Below are positions 36,001-46,330 of a stretch of 64,000 nt of DNA, piece after piece (within the stretch, counting starts at the first letter, position 1; each line of letters opens with the position of its first letter). Source of the stretch: Ganoderma boninense (Eukaryota > Basidiomycota > Agaricomycetes > Polyporales > Polyporaceae); the NCBI GenBank assembly GCA_002900995.3, contig CM035307.1, positions 1,674,001 through 1,738,000 on the forward strand, in the 5' to 3' direction. The position numbers and the translations under genes were made by a program. Below the pieces are notes generated by a model. That model made no database searches and was not told the DNA's origin. It saw only the letters and a program-made list of their open reading frames with translations.

Positions 36001-37579
36001 CCGACGTCAAAATCTCCGGCGACGGCAGCTCAAGAAAACCGAGCCGGATCGACAGCCCATTGAGCATCTCTTGCGTCTCTGTCTGGGACTGGCTGTGACA
36101 CAACCGCTAACCCAGGCCAGAAAAGTCAGCGCACAGAGGGCGAAGGAGGGAGAGGAGCAACCACGTACCCAGGAGATTGACTGGGATTTCTCGTTGATGA
36201 CTGAGACAAAACCTCCGAGGTGGGACTTGACGCGAGCCTTGTTCTTGTCGACAAGTGTAGCCTTGTATGCACAGCGGAAGGTCGTATCGAGGGAGATGGT
36301 AACAGCTGCAACCCCGAGCATGAGCGTGAGATGGGAACCGTTTCGGAGTCCAACCGTGAGAACGTTGTGGCCTCGTCCTCGGACTTACCGCTCAACGATC
36401 TCATATGCTCCTCTGACTCCACTATCCTCGTCTTGTTGCAGAACTTCAGGAATATCGTCGTAATCAAGTCGTCGGAAATTGAGCGGTTGTTGTATCCCCC
36501 GGTCTGCTTCCCAACTTTCTTCGTCAACGGCTTCGAGAACGGTACGAGGGGCTTCTGTTGCTTGATGAGCGACGTTTGTTGTGAGCGGGCACGGTAGCTT
36601 TGCAAGTACTGATAGTGTTGCTTATGGTATTCCAACAGGTGCAATTCTACAGGAAGGAAGAACAGAGCTCAGCACGACAGAATGGGCAATTGAAAAGGCG
36701 ACAAAAGTAAGTACGCACGTTTGATGTTCTCCGCGAGTCCGGCCGACGTTGACTTCAACCGCATCTCGGTAATGAAGTCAAACAGTTCGGAAGTAACAGC
36801 TGACCTGCTAAAAAAGTGTGGGAGGCCGACTGTTCCTCAAGGAGGTGGTAAGTCCGTGTACATGGTTTTAAAGCTGCCCCGACCTAACATACCTGGCAAT
36901 TCCCAGTGCTCAAACTTGTCCAAAACTCCGCGCTCGTCGTCGTCCAGCAATACCTCCCCTCTGACCCCTCCTTCCCCCCTGGTACTTCTTCGCACAGTCA
37001 AGGCACCGAAACTGGATCCCGATCGCCATCTCCTCCCGAAACAAACCATGGACTTCCCGCGGGCCGCTCTGGTTCCATCCGCTGCTCTCGAGCCTCTTTC
37101 CGTGGCACTGGGGGCAGCGACGCAGCTGGCTGTGTTGCAGCCAGTGGACAGCGTAGCATGGCATGAGGTAAGTCGTGTCCGGTTCGATCTCGGGGTTGAC
37201 CTCTCGCAGGAACTGTTGGAGGTACGTCGGCGGCTCGAAACGAGGGCCTGGAAGGGGCCAGCGTGGATCGAGTGCAACGGAAAATTCAGCGCCTTGGACG
37301 ATTGGATGGGTGTTTGCAGTTGCGGAGAGGAACTCCGTGATCTCCGAGATCCAGCGAAGGAGTATTGGATGCTTTGACTGATTCTCGCGGTGGCCTCCCC
37401 AGTTCTTGGCCCGGCGTTCAGCCTGGGAACGTGGCCAGCGGTGAGTAGCGACACGAAGTTTAGGAATAGAAGTACTCACGTTTTTCTTCCCAGGTCGAAA
37501 TAAATTTCTCTCGCTCTTCCAGGTCGTCAATGGTCATAGCGCATTGCTGGCGGATGCTTTCCGGTTCGAAGCCGGTCAT
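33061..37579 (-). CDS. Transposase-like protein with zinc ribbon and DDE core, copy 1
   Basis: This is a long split gene from ATG 37579 (MTGFEPESIRQQ; the same start exists in copy 2) to TAG 33061. Parts in order: a helical N-terminus (EEREKFISTW, RRAKNWGGHREN); a likely zinc ribbon, CPQCHGKRL then REEMAIGIQFRCLDCAKKY; a core with ISLDTTFRCAYKATLVDKNKA, EILTSDNCCQI, VVQDVWHFLMRY and SDGSRIEGSHKGWNS, whose D, D and E fit an RNase H-fold DDE triad; a low-complexity Ala/Ser/Thr region (34840-34370); and a C-terminal domain with CHRCKRIMYPEGKNH, ICSDGVRQSPEQ and FHPARFLEVVNRLYDRIVV. I know such proteins as abundant unnamed Agaricomycete families, but cannot name this one. In this copy indels break the frame, for example near 37490 and 34825. 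Confidence 0.6.
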
Positions 37580-38131
37580 AATGGACAAGCAGGATGGGGT
37601 TCAGAAGAAAGCGTTACCAATAGGGGTTCTGTGGTGCAGTGATTTCAATGCGAAATGGCGCGGTGTATGTCTAAGCGTTCTCGACGGGCCCTCGGTTGTG
37701 GGTCTGCGTCAGCGCGCGGACTCTTCACTTCCTCTTCATCGCATGTAATATATGTTGTTGATCCTGCAGTTCAAACATGTATCAGCTTCCTGGTTCATCC
37801 AACCGAGGTTGGGATTTCAGTCTGCTGGTCTCGGAACTCATGCTCCATGTGCCGAGCCTGATGGTTGGCGGCGGCGCGTCCGAAGCTCGAAATCTGCCTC
37901 AAATTATTTGCCTCGGGTTCTGCGCTGATGGGCATCCTAAGCGCGAAACCTACGGGACCTCCTCTGCATCGCGCCCTTTATCATTCAACATCCTTGGTGC
38001 TCGCGCATAAGAGAGAAGAATATTATACATTTGTTACTAGATGGACAGCCACGCGCGGACTCAAACAGAACACAGACATATTGTACATTTCATACCAGAC
38101 CAATGCATGTACGCCCTTTTCTTTGAGCTCC
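37580..38131. other. Interval between the two genes of unit copy 1
   Basis: The open frames here have no motif. It probably holds the promoter of the transposase-like gene and the 3' region of the second gene. Confidence 0.4.
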
Positions 38132-39158
38132 CTACGCCTTCATCATCGCAAACAGAGAGGCAAACACGGTGCGTGTCCCCGCTGTGCGATCGTGCACAAA
38201 GTCGATGCCAAAGACCGCGTGCACCGGTTGTCCAAAAGGGACCTCAGAGATCGAGGCAGGGACTTGTTCCGTGCCGTATTCATCAAACATGGGAAGGTCT
38301 TGTCCGCACTGTAAACGTCGGTTAGCAAACTGTTCGACCCTCAGCGCAGTGGGTCTTTACTCACCTCGTTGACTTCTCCCTGCCATATGACCTGAAGCCG
38401 TAGCTTCCCGTCTGCCCCGACCGCAAGCAGCTTGGATGTATCAATCTCGCTGCCGACAGCGAATTCGTCTACGAGCGCCTCGACCGTGGGAGGAGGATGC
38501 CGCGCCAGGCGAGATCGGAAACAGGGTTGGGGCGCTGCTGAAGCCAGCATGAGGCGACCGGCTCCTCGTCCAACGGCCGAAAGACAGCCTTGAGCCCGTC
38601 AAAAAGCAGTCTTCAACCGCGATCTGCCCGAGGACATTGAAAAGAATAGGCGTTTTGGTTTGGGTAAGATGGGGGAGTGCGTCAGATAAGACGCAGCAAG
38701 TGTAGCGCTTCTCCGATCCGTCACAGTCGACAAGTCCAAAACGCAAGGCGGGGAAGATAGACGTAGATTTAAACACTTCGATGGGGCATGTTAGAGTGCG
38801 CTCGCCAAGGGAGACTAGAGCTTCGGGCATGGCCGTACCGGTTAGAAGAATGCACCCCTGTTCCGAGGTGGATGTGGATTATCTTACCAAGTTGGGACAA
38901 GGGGATATCTGCCCGTGCGCTCGCAACGATGGCAGAATATTCAGTGGCCAAAGGTGATTCGCCGACCACAAACCCCGCTGACGAAGAGCAGTTGCCAGCT
39001 GCGGCGCGTTGAGCTGGAATCAAAAGGTCTGCAGTCAGCCTCACAAATAGAACTTCCGTAAGCTTCCCATCAAATTCAATAGCGCTGTCTAGACCGCAGC
39101 GTTGTAGCGGTGCCTGGCCGGCGTCCACGAACGCTTGCTGCGCCGGTGATGTGGACAT
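38132..39158 (-). CDS. Unknown protein carried in the repeated unit, copy 1
   Basis: I do not recognise it. From ATG 39158 (MSTSPAQQAFVDAGQAP) it runs through IEFDGKLTEVLFVRLTADLL, AGFVVGESPLATEYSAI and IPLSQLGKIIHIHLGTG. After introns it continues with MPEALVSLGERTLTCPIEVF, ALRFGLVDCDGSEKRYTCCV, ALVDEFAVGSEIDTSKLL, LRLQVIWQGEVNEV and FGIDFVHDRTAGTRTVF, ending MMKA at TAG 38132. The segments look like a globular, beta-rich protein. It has the same strand and fixed spacing as the transposase-like gene in both copies, so it is either a passenger or an accessory gene. A frame break is likely near 38600, where copy 2 reads differently. Confidence 0.5.
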
Positions 39159-39311
39159 GAACAAACAAAGGAGACGCAGCCGACGAACCTGTGTGGCCTC
39201 TAGCCGGGATCCCGAATACAGTAACCAAGAAGCTTGCGGCAAGCGTACAACTTCCGTCGTCGCGTCGGGCGGTGGACTGGCCGACGCACACAGTCATCCG
39301 GATTGATCAAG

Positions 39312-39519
39312 TAACTGCTAGGATGGTTGCAACACGACAACGAGGGTGAGCAAGAGCCTTCAGAAATGGTCAATGGGTGTCGAGGACAACGGTGCCGAAC
39401 CATGCCGGAGGCGCGTGACCAGCCAGACCCTGGGCACCTTTTTGGGACACCTCCCCCGGGCCCCTGGGGCCCGATTTTTTCGGACCGCCTTCGGCGGCCC
39501 CTGGAAATGACCAATTTTC
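39312..39519. other. 208-base spacer between the two units
   Basis: It contains strong palindromes: CCCCCGGGCCCCTGGGGCCC near 39453-39474 and GGACCGCCTTCGGCGGCCCC near 39482-39502, separated by a T run. AGGATG is at 39320-39325. It may be host sequence caught between the copies or an end of a longer element. Confidence 0.5.
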
Positions 39520-39557
39520 CCCGTTCGGTAGCTTACACATTCCCAGGGGGGATTGGT

Positions 39558-39618
39558 CTTGGTCGGGGATTGGTCGTAGACGCCCGCTCTTTGGTCCCCC
39601 AGACCAATCCCGACCAAG
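39558..39618. repeat. Hairpin near the left end of unit copy 2
   Basis: This is the same inverted pair as in copy 1: CTTGGTCGGGGATTGGTC against GACCAATCCCGACCAAG, at the same distance from the unit edge. Confidence 0.75.
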
Positions 39619-39987
39619 CAGACCCTAACCTTGACCTGGATAGACGCCCATGGCCCAATATGTGTCCATGCAGACGTCCGTGTGCACGCAAACGCCGAAA
39701 ACACCAAATGAAGCCATAGAAGTCGTGTATTATTCGTAGAAACAACGTATACGTAGCACAGAACCTTCGCAGGAGAGTAATAGTACAAGATTATCGTAAC
39801 GGACGAGAGAGAGAGCAATCCGCAAAAGCGTAGCTACGCCAACAACATCGAGCCAACGGAGCTGTGGCCGGATGATGGTGACCCTGTTGCGGTTACGGAG
39901 TGCACCAGGACCCGGATGCGTAGCACTAGGCATCCATGCACGATGGAGCGAGGGAGGGATAAGCGATGTGAAAACTGGCCTTCCAAA

Positions 39988-42900
39988 CTATCTGTCCAAC
40001 CACGCGCGTGATACTTTCAAGCCGACGCCGACGCCAGCCCATCCACCACAGCATCCTGCAGACTCTCGAGCGGGGGTTCCGAGAGGCAGTCCATGCGCAG
40101 ATAGACCTCTCCCTCATGCTCGTCAAAGCACCGCCATCTCTCCTGGAGCCATCTTGAAAGAGCGGAAAAGCTTGAAGATCACCTTGGATGTGCGGCCGTC
40201 CAACCCAGGCACCATCACCGTCCTGTCGTACAACATCGAAGCGAATGCGTAGTCGGACATTGCTAGCGCTCCGGGGGCACTGCGGTTGACGACGATGCGG
40301 TCGTAGAGTCGGTTGACAACTTCTAAGAAGCGTGCTGGATGGAAGATGTCACCACCGGTGAAGACGTTGTCAGGCTGGGGGAAGGGGGGAGGCTTTTCAA
40401 CAAAGTTCTTCGTGACGCCGTTGATGACCCATTGAACCTGCTCGGGAGATTGGCGGACGCCGTCGCTGCAGATCTTGCGGCTGTGGTTGTCCTTGTGATT
40501 CTTGCCCTCGGGATACATGATACGCTTGCACCGATGACACATATGGCTCTTGTCCTGTAGAGACGATGCGCAAAGGACGCAATCAGTTAATGAAGCGATG
40601 TATAAATGATCGATGACGCTTACGATCTTAAATTCAGCATCATCTGCCATCTTCTGGATCTTCGATCCGAGGTGGACGGCCTTGCAGTGGTGCTCCCAGA
40701 AATTAGTTTGGCCGGAACGTGCTAAAGGTAGCACAGCAATAAATCAGCAAGGGCCACGGTAAACGATGAATGCAAGACTTACATTCGTATTTGCTATCCC
40801 GCATGCGACCGACGATTTCCCCTTCTACCTCGCAAAGTTTATCAAGGAGGGCGCGCGGGGTCTTGAGAGAGTATGTGGTGCCACGCTCAAGGTTCACCTT
40901 CTTGATCGCAGTGTTGTACGTCGACGCGGCACAAACCCAATCGTATGGTGTCATCCGGAACGTGGCCCACTGGTGCGTAGCGCGAAGCTCCATGAAGAGG
41001 TAGAACTCATGCGGTGGCCCCCTTTCCCGAAGACAAGCGAGCGGGGATCGACTTGCGTAACCCACGCAGAACAGCCGCTGAGACCGGGTAAGCCCCACAA
41101 TCTGAATTCTGGGCAAACACGGTTCGTTGGTTGGTGTCAGGGTAGGTCCAAATGCGGTCGCGGGCATCGCGGTCTGCATCTGGGAAAACATGGTTTCGAG
41201 GGTGCTACGGCTCTTCCGCGGACCGCGCTGTTGACGTTGCGTGCGTGAAGACGAGGCGCCTTGAATTGAGCCACTGCGCGAGATCTTCAACGGGGCCGGC
41301 ATGCGGTGACGGTGAGACAGGCCTTCTTCGGAGGAGGAGGCCGTCAGTGTCATGCGAACCGGATGTTGCAACGGCGGGTGATGCGGACACAGGCGCGGCA
41401 GTTGTCGACACCGACGGCACTGACATGGGTCCCGCGGCCTGTGTGCTCGATGCACTGGGCAGGGCGGTGGGCGCGCTTGAAGTGATCGTGGCAGTAGAGA
41501 GCGTGGTCAAGGGCGCGTTCGACGTGGAGACGGCGGTGATGGTAGATGGGCCAGCCGAAGAGGTCGCGAGCGCGGTGACACCAGCGCTGGACAGTCCGGA
41601 TGAAGCGGTCATGAGCGCGTCGGGCGCAGCGGCGACTGCGGTTGTACCGGATATCGCGACCGCGCTGAGCATGGAAGAGTTTGGTGGCAGCCTTGCTCCT
41701 GCGAGGGCTGCCTGAGAGGTCGACGCCTCCTTCCGCTGCGGTGGGGGAAACCAGTGCTTGGGAACACCCCATTCCTCGGGTGAGAGCTCGATGATATCGT
41801 CGTCTTGGGCTTCTTCGATGCGAGCGCGCTTTACCTGTTTAACAGTCAGTGATGTGCGTAAGAAGAATCACAAGATGTACATACCCCTTTGCCTTTGGGG
41901 TCAGCGTTGGGCGTTGATTTGGAGATGGGCTCCGTGATGGTCGCGACGACGGGAGGTGCATCACGAGAGGCGGCAGGTTCAGAAATAGACGCACGGAGGA
42001 GAGCGGGATTGACGCCAAATTTCCTCGAGGACGCGATCCGGGTCCAGTATGTCTTGCAGTGACAAGTTTAGCGTTTCATCCCCCGGCTCTTGCTTGATTG
42101 TGGTGAGTGAATACTGGGTCGCGGTCTCCGCACTCATCTTGACTAGACCGAACTGCTCGCCACTGTCGACCAATCGGAGTTCGGGCAAGGAACGCATGTT
42201 CGCAGGAAGCGGCCCGCGCCGCCGCAGGCGTTCGAGGAGGGTGTTCCATAGCTTCATGCATGCGTTGACGAGGTGAACGTGGTGGAGCCGTGAGTGTGGT
42301 ACATGAAACATTGATTTATCGAGGGCGTCGTCCTGCATGTCGAGCCGCACATTGCGCCGAAGGACGTGGTCGTGACCGAGAGCATTCATGACCTCCAGAC
42401 CGCTCGCGAATGAGCGCATGATCGAGTTCCATCCCTTGTGGGATCCCTCAATGCGGCTGCCGTCACTAGCGATGTCATCTCGCGGTCGGGCGAGGCATCC
42501 CTTCTGGATGTGCGTGAGTTGCTTTGCATGGACCTACAGGACGACAGTTAGTGTGCAATGAATCAACCGTATTGCTATGAGCTCACCTTCTCCGCAGCAG
42601 CCGTCCACACACTTCCGTGATCCTTCCACTTGTCGTAGGCCTCAACCAGCCGCCTCTCCTGCTCTGCCTGAGAACGATATGAAGCCGGGACACCATTTTG
42701 CGGCTCTAGTCTTGAGGAGGGCGTCGACAATGTCATTTGCTACTTCCGCCCGATAAGGGTTCTTTGTGCCGTCTTGAACGCAGACAAGGTACCTGACAAA
42801 CTACATGAACACCACGAGGGTTAGGATGAGCAGACGCTGCAACGTACCTCATTAAGAAGTGCCAGACATCTTGAACTACCTGGATATGGGGGAAGACCCT

Positions 42901-44510
42901 CAGCGCCGTGTTGCGAATCTGGCAGCAGTTGTCCGACGTCAAAATCTCCGGCGCGGCAGCTCAAGAAAACCGAGCCGGATCGACAGCCCATTGAGCATCT
43001 CTTGCGTCTCTGTCTGGGACTGGCTGTGACACAACCGCTAACCCAGGCCAGAAAAAGTCAGCGCACAGAGGGCGAAGGAGGGAGAGGAGCAACCACGTAC
43101 CCAGGAGATTGACTGGGATTTCTCGTTGATGACTGAGACAAAACCTCCGAGGTGGGACTTGACGCGAGCCTTGTTCTTGTCGACAAGTGTAGCCTTGTAT
43201 GCACAGCGGAAGGTCGTATCGAGGGAGATGGTAACAGCTGCAACCCCGAGCATGAGCGTGAGATGGGAACCGTTTCGGAGTCCAACCGTGAGAACGTTGT
43301 GGGCCTCGTCCTCGGACTTACCGCTCAACGATCTCATATGCTCCTCTGACTCCACTATCCTCGTCTTGTTGCAGAACTTCAGGAATATCGTCGTAATCAA
43401 GTCGTCGGAAATTGAGCGGTTGTTGTATCCCCCGGTCTGCTTCCCAACTTTCTTCGTCAACGGCTTCGAGAACGGTACGAGGGCTTCTGTTGCTTGGATG
43501 AGCGACGTTTGTTGTGAGCGGCACGGTAGCTTTGCAAGTACTGATAGTGTTGCTTATGGTATTCCAACAGGTGCAATTCTACAGGAAGGAAGAACAGAGC
43601 TCAGCACGACAGAATGGGCAATTGAAAAGGCGACAAAAGTAAGTTACGCACGTTTGATGTTCTCCGCGAGTCCGGCCGACGTTGACTTCAACCGCATCTC
43701 GGTAATGAAGTCAAACAGTTCGGAAGTAACAGCTGACCTGCTAAAAAAGTGTGGGAGGCCGACTGTTCCTCAAGGAGGTGGTAAGTCCGTGTACATGGTT
43801 TTAAAGCTGCCCCGACCTAACATACCTGGCAATTCCCAGTGCTCAAACTTGTCCCAAAAACTCCGCGCTCGTCGTCGTCCAGCAATACCTCCCCTCTGAC
43901 CCCTCTTCCCCCCCTGGTACTTCTTCGCACAGTCAAGGCACCGAAACTGGATCCCGATCGCCATCTCCTCCCGAAACAAACCATGGACTTCCCGCGGGCG
44001 CTCTGGTTCCATCCGCTGCTCTCGAGCCTCTTTCCGTGGCACTGGGGGCAGCGACGCAGCTGGCTGTGTTGCAGCCAGTGGACAGCGTAGCATGGCATGA
44101 GGTAAGTCGTGTCCGGTTCGATCTCGGGGTTGACCTCTCGCAGGAACTGTTGGAGGTACGTCGGCGGCTCGAAACGAGGGCCTGGAAGGGGCCAGCGTGG
44201 ATCGAGTGCAACGGAAAATTCAGCGCCTTGGACGATTGGATGGTGTTTGCAGTTGCGGAGAGGAACTCCGTGATCTCCGAGATCCAGCGAAGGAGTATTG
44301 GATGCTTTGACTGATTCTCGCGGTGGCCTCCCCAGTTCTTGGGCCGGCGTTCAGCCTGGGAACGTGGCCAGCGGTGAGTAGCGACACGAAGTTAGGAATA
44401 GAAGTACTCACGTTTTTCTTCCAGGTCGAAATAAATTTCTCTCGCTCTTCCAGGTCGTCAATGGTCATAGCGCATTGCTGGCGGATGCTTTCCGGTTCGA
44501 AGCCGGTCAT
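39988..44510 (-). CDS. Transposase-like protein with zinc ribbon and DDE core, copy 2
   Basis: This is the counterpart of the gene at 33061-37579, from ATG 44510 to TAG 39988. It keeps the same motifs: FRCLDCAKKYQGG, ISLDTTFRCAYKATLV, LTSDNCCQIRNTALRVF, VVQDVWHFLMRYVA and the CHRCKRIMYPEGKNH finger. In the N-terminal exon near 44420, and at the low-complexity boundary near 41755, this copy reads in frame where copy 1 does not. Elsewhere (near 41070 and 42290) it is this copy that breaks. Neither copy is therefore open as written, while a comparison of the two suggests one intact ancestor. Sequencing error is the simplest cause. Confidence 0.6.
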
Positions 44511-45063
44511 AATGGACAAGCAGGATGGGGTTCAGAAGAAAGCGTTACCAATAGGGGTTCTGTGGTGCAGTGATTTCAATGCGAAATGGCGCGGTGTATG
44601 TCTAAGCGTTCTCGACGGGGCTCCTCGGTTGTGGGTCTGCGTCAGCGCGCGGACTCTTCACTTCCTCTTCATCGCATGTAATATATGTTGTTGATCCTGC
44701 AGTTCAAACATGTATCAGCTTCCTGGTTCATCCAACCGAGGTTGGATTTCAGTCTGCTGGTCTCGGAACTCATGCTCCATGTGCCGAGCCTGATGGTTGG
44801 CGGCGGCGCGTCCGAAGCTCGAAATCTGCCTCAAATTATTTGCCTCGGGTTCTGCGCTGATGGGCATCCTAAGCGCGAAACCTACGGGACCTCCTCTGCA
44901 TCGCGCCCTTTATCATTCAACATCCTTGGTGCTCGCGGCATAAGAGAGAAGAATATTATACATTTGTTACTAGATGGACAGCCACGCGCGGACTCAAACA
45001 GAACACAGACATATTGTACATTTCATACCAGACCAATGCATGTACGCCCTTTTCTTTGAGCTC
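44511..45063. other. Interval between the two genes of unit copy 2
   Basis: This is the counterpart of 37580-38131. No motif is seen; it is probably promoter and 3' flank. Confidence 0.4.
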
Positions 45064-46085
45064 CTACGCCTTCATCATCGCAAACAGAGAGGCAAACACG
45101 GTGCGTGTCCCCGCTGTGCGATCGTGCACAAAGTCGATGCCAAAGACCGCGTGCACCGGTTGTCCAAAAGGGACCTCAGAGATCGAGGCAGGGACTTGTT
45201 CCGTGCCGTATTCATCAAACATGGGAAGGTCTTGTCTCGCACTGTAAACGTCGGTTAGCAAACTGTTCGACCCTCAGCGCAGTGGGTCTTTACTCACCTC
45301 GTTGACTTCTCCCTGCCATATGACCTGAAGCCGTAGCTTCCCGTCTGCCCCGACCGCAAGCAGCTTGGATGTATCAATCTCGCTGCCGACAGCGAATTCG
45401 TCTACGAGCGCTCGACCGTGGGAGGATGCCGCGCCAGGCGAGATCGGAAACAGGGTTGGGGCGCTGCTGAAGCCAGCATGAGGCGACCGGCTCCTCGTCC
45501 AACGGCCGAAGACAGCCTTGAGCCGTCAAAAAGCAGTCTTCAACCGCGATCTGCCCGAGGACATTGAAAAGAATAGGCGTTTTGGTTTGGGTAAGATGGG
45601 GGAGTGCGTCAGATAAGACGCAGCAAGTGTAGCGCTTCTCCGATCCGTCACAGTCGACAAGTCCAAACGCAAGGCGGGGAAGATAGACGTAAGATTTAAA
45701 CACTTCGATGGGGCATGTTAGAGTGCGCTCGCCAAGGGAGACTAGAGCTTCGGGCATGGCCGTACCGGTTAGAAGAATGCACCCCTGTTCCGAGGTGGAT
45801 GTGGATTATCTTACCAAGTTGGGACAAGGGGATATCTGCCCGTGCGCTCGCAACGATGGCAGAATATTCAGTGGCCAAAGGTGATTCGCCGACCACAAAC
45901 CCCGCTGACGAAGAGCAGTTGCCAGCTGCGGCGCGTTGAGCTGGAATCAAAAGGTCTGCAGTCAGCCTCACAAATAGAACTTCCGTAAGCTTCCCATCAA
46001 ATTCAATAGCGCTGTCTAGACCGCAGCGTTGTAGCGGTGCCTGGCCGGCGTCCCGAAACGCTTGCTGCGCCGGTGATGTGGACAT
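45064..46085 (-). CDS. Unknown protein carried in the repeated unit, copy 2
   Basis: This is the counterpart of the gene at 38132-39158, from ATG 46085 (MSTSPAQQAFRDAGQAP) to TAG 45064. Differences from copy 1 include FRDAG for FVDAG, one of the few changes that alter a residue without shifting frame, and several one-base indels between 45400 and 45700. The same unknown motifs are present (IPLSQLGKIIHIHLGTG, FAVGSEIDTSKLLAVGADG). No function can be assigned. Confidence 0.5.
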
Positions 46086-46330
46086 GAACAAACAAAGGAG
46101 ACGCAGCCGACGAACCTGTGTGGCCTCTAGCCGGGATCCCGAATACAGTAACCAAGAAGCTTGCGGCAAGCGTACAACTTCCGTCGTCGCGTCGGGCGGT
46201 GGACTGGCCGACGCACACAGTCATCCGGATTGATCAAGGATGAGCCAGGCTCACGTGACAGGAATAGTAGCAGGAGCGTGCAGACGGCGCAGAAAGGGTG
46301 TTCAACCCCCTCATCCCCAACCACCAACAC

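Larger units (their letters stand above)
32593..39311. mobile_element. 6.7-kb transposon-like direct repeat, copy 1
   Basis: The segment starting CCCGTTCGGTAGC and ending GATTGATCAAG recurs at 39520-46238 with the same span. Across several kilobases that I compared by eye, the copies differ almost only by one-base indels, mostly in homopolymers, with very few substitutions (one is T/C at 33548 versus 40475). It carries a transposase-like gene and a second gene, both on the minus strand. AGGATG precedes it (32587-32592) and recurs ten bases or so after its right end (39320-39325), a possible target-site duplication. I saw no terminal inverted repeat. A recent segmental duplication is the alternative. 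Confidence 0.75.
39520..46238. mobile_element. 6.7-kb transposon-like direct repeat, copy 2
   Basis: This is the second copy of the unit at 32593, offset by 6927 bases at both ends, in the same orientation and with the same content. It ends GATTGATCAAG. AGGATG overlaps that edge (46237-46242), matching the AGGATG before copy 1. The unit ends only 92 bases before the start codon of the PROPPIN gene, so it has replaced or displaced that gene's upstream region. Confidence 0.75.

Noticed and set aside
32593..39311. Helitron
   Set aside because: No Rep/helicase gene is present, the ends lack clear TC and CTRR, and the hairpin is too far from the edge.
32593..46238. LTR retrotransposon with 6.7-kb LTRs
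   Set aside because: The repeats carry the genes, the spacer is only 208 bases, and no gag or pol motif is present.
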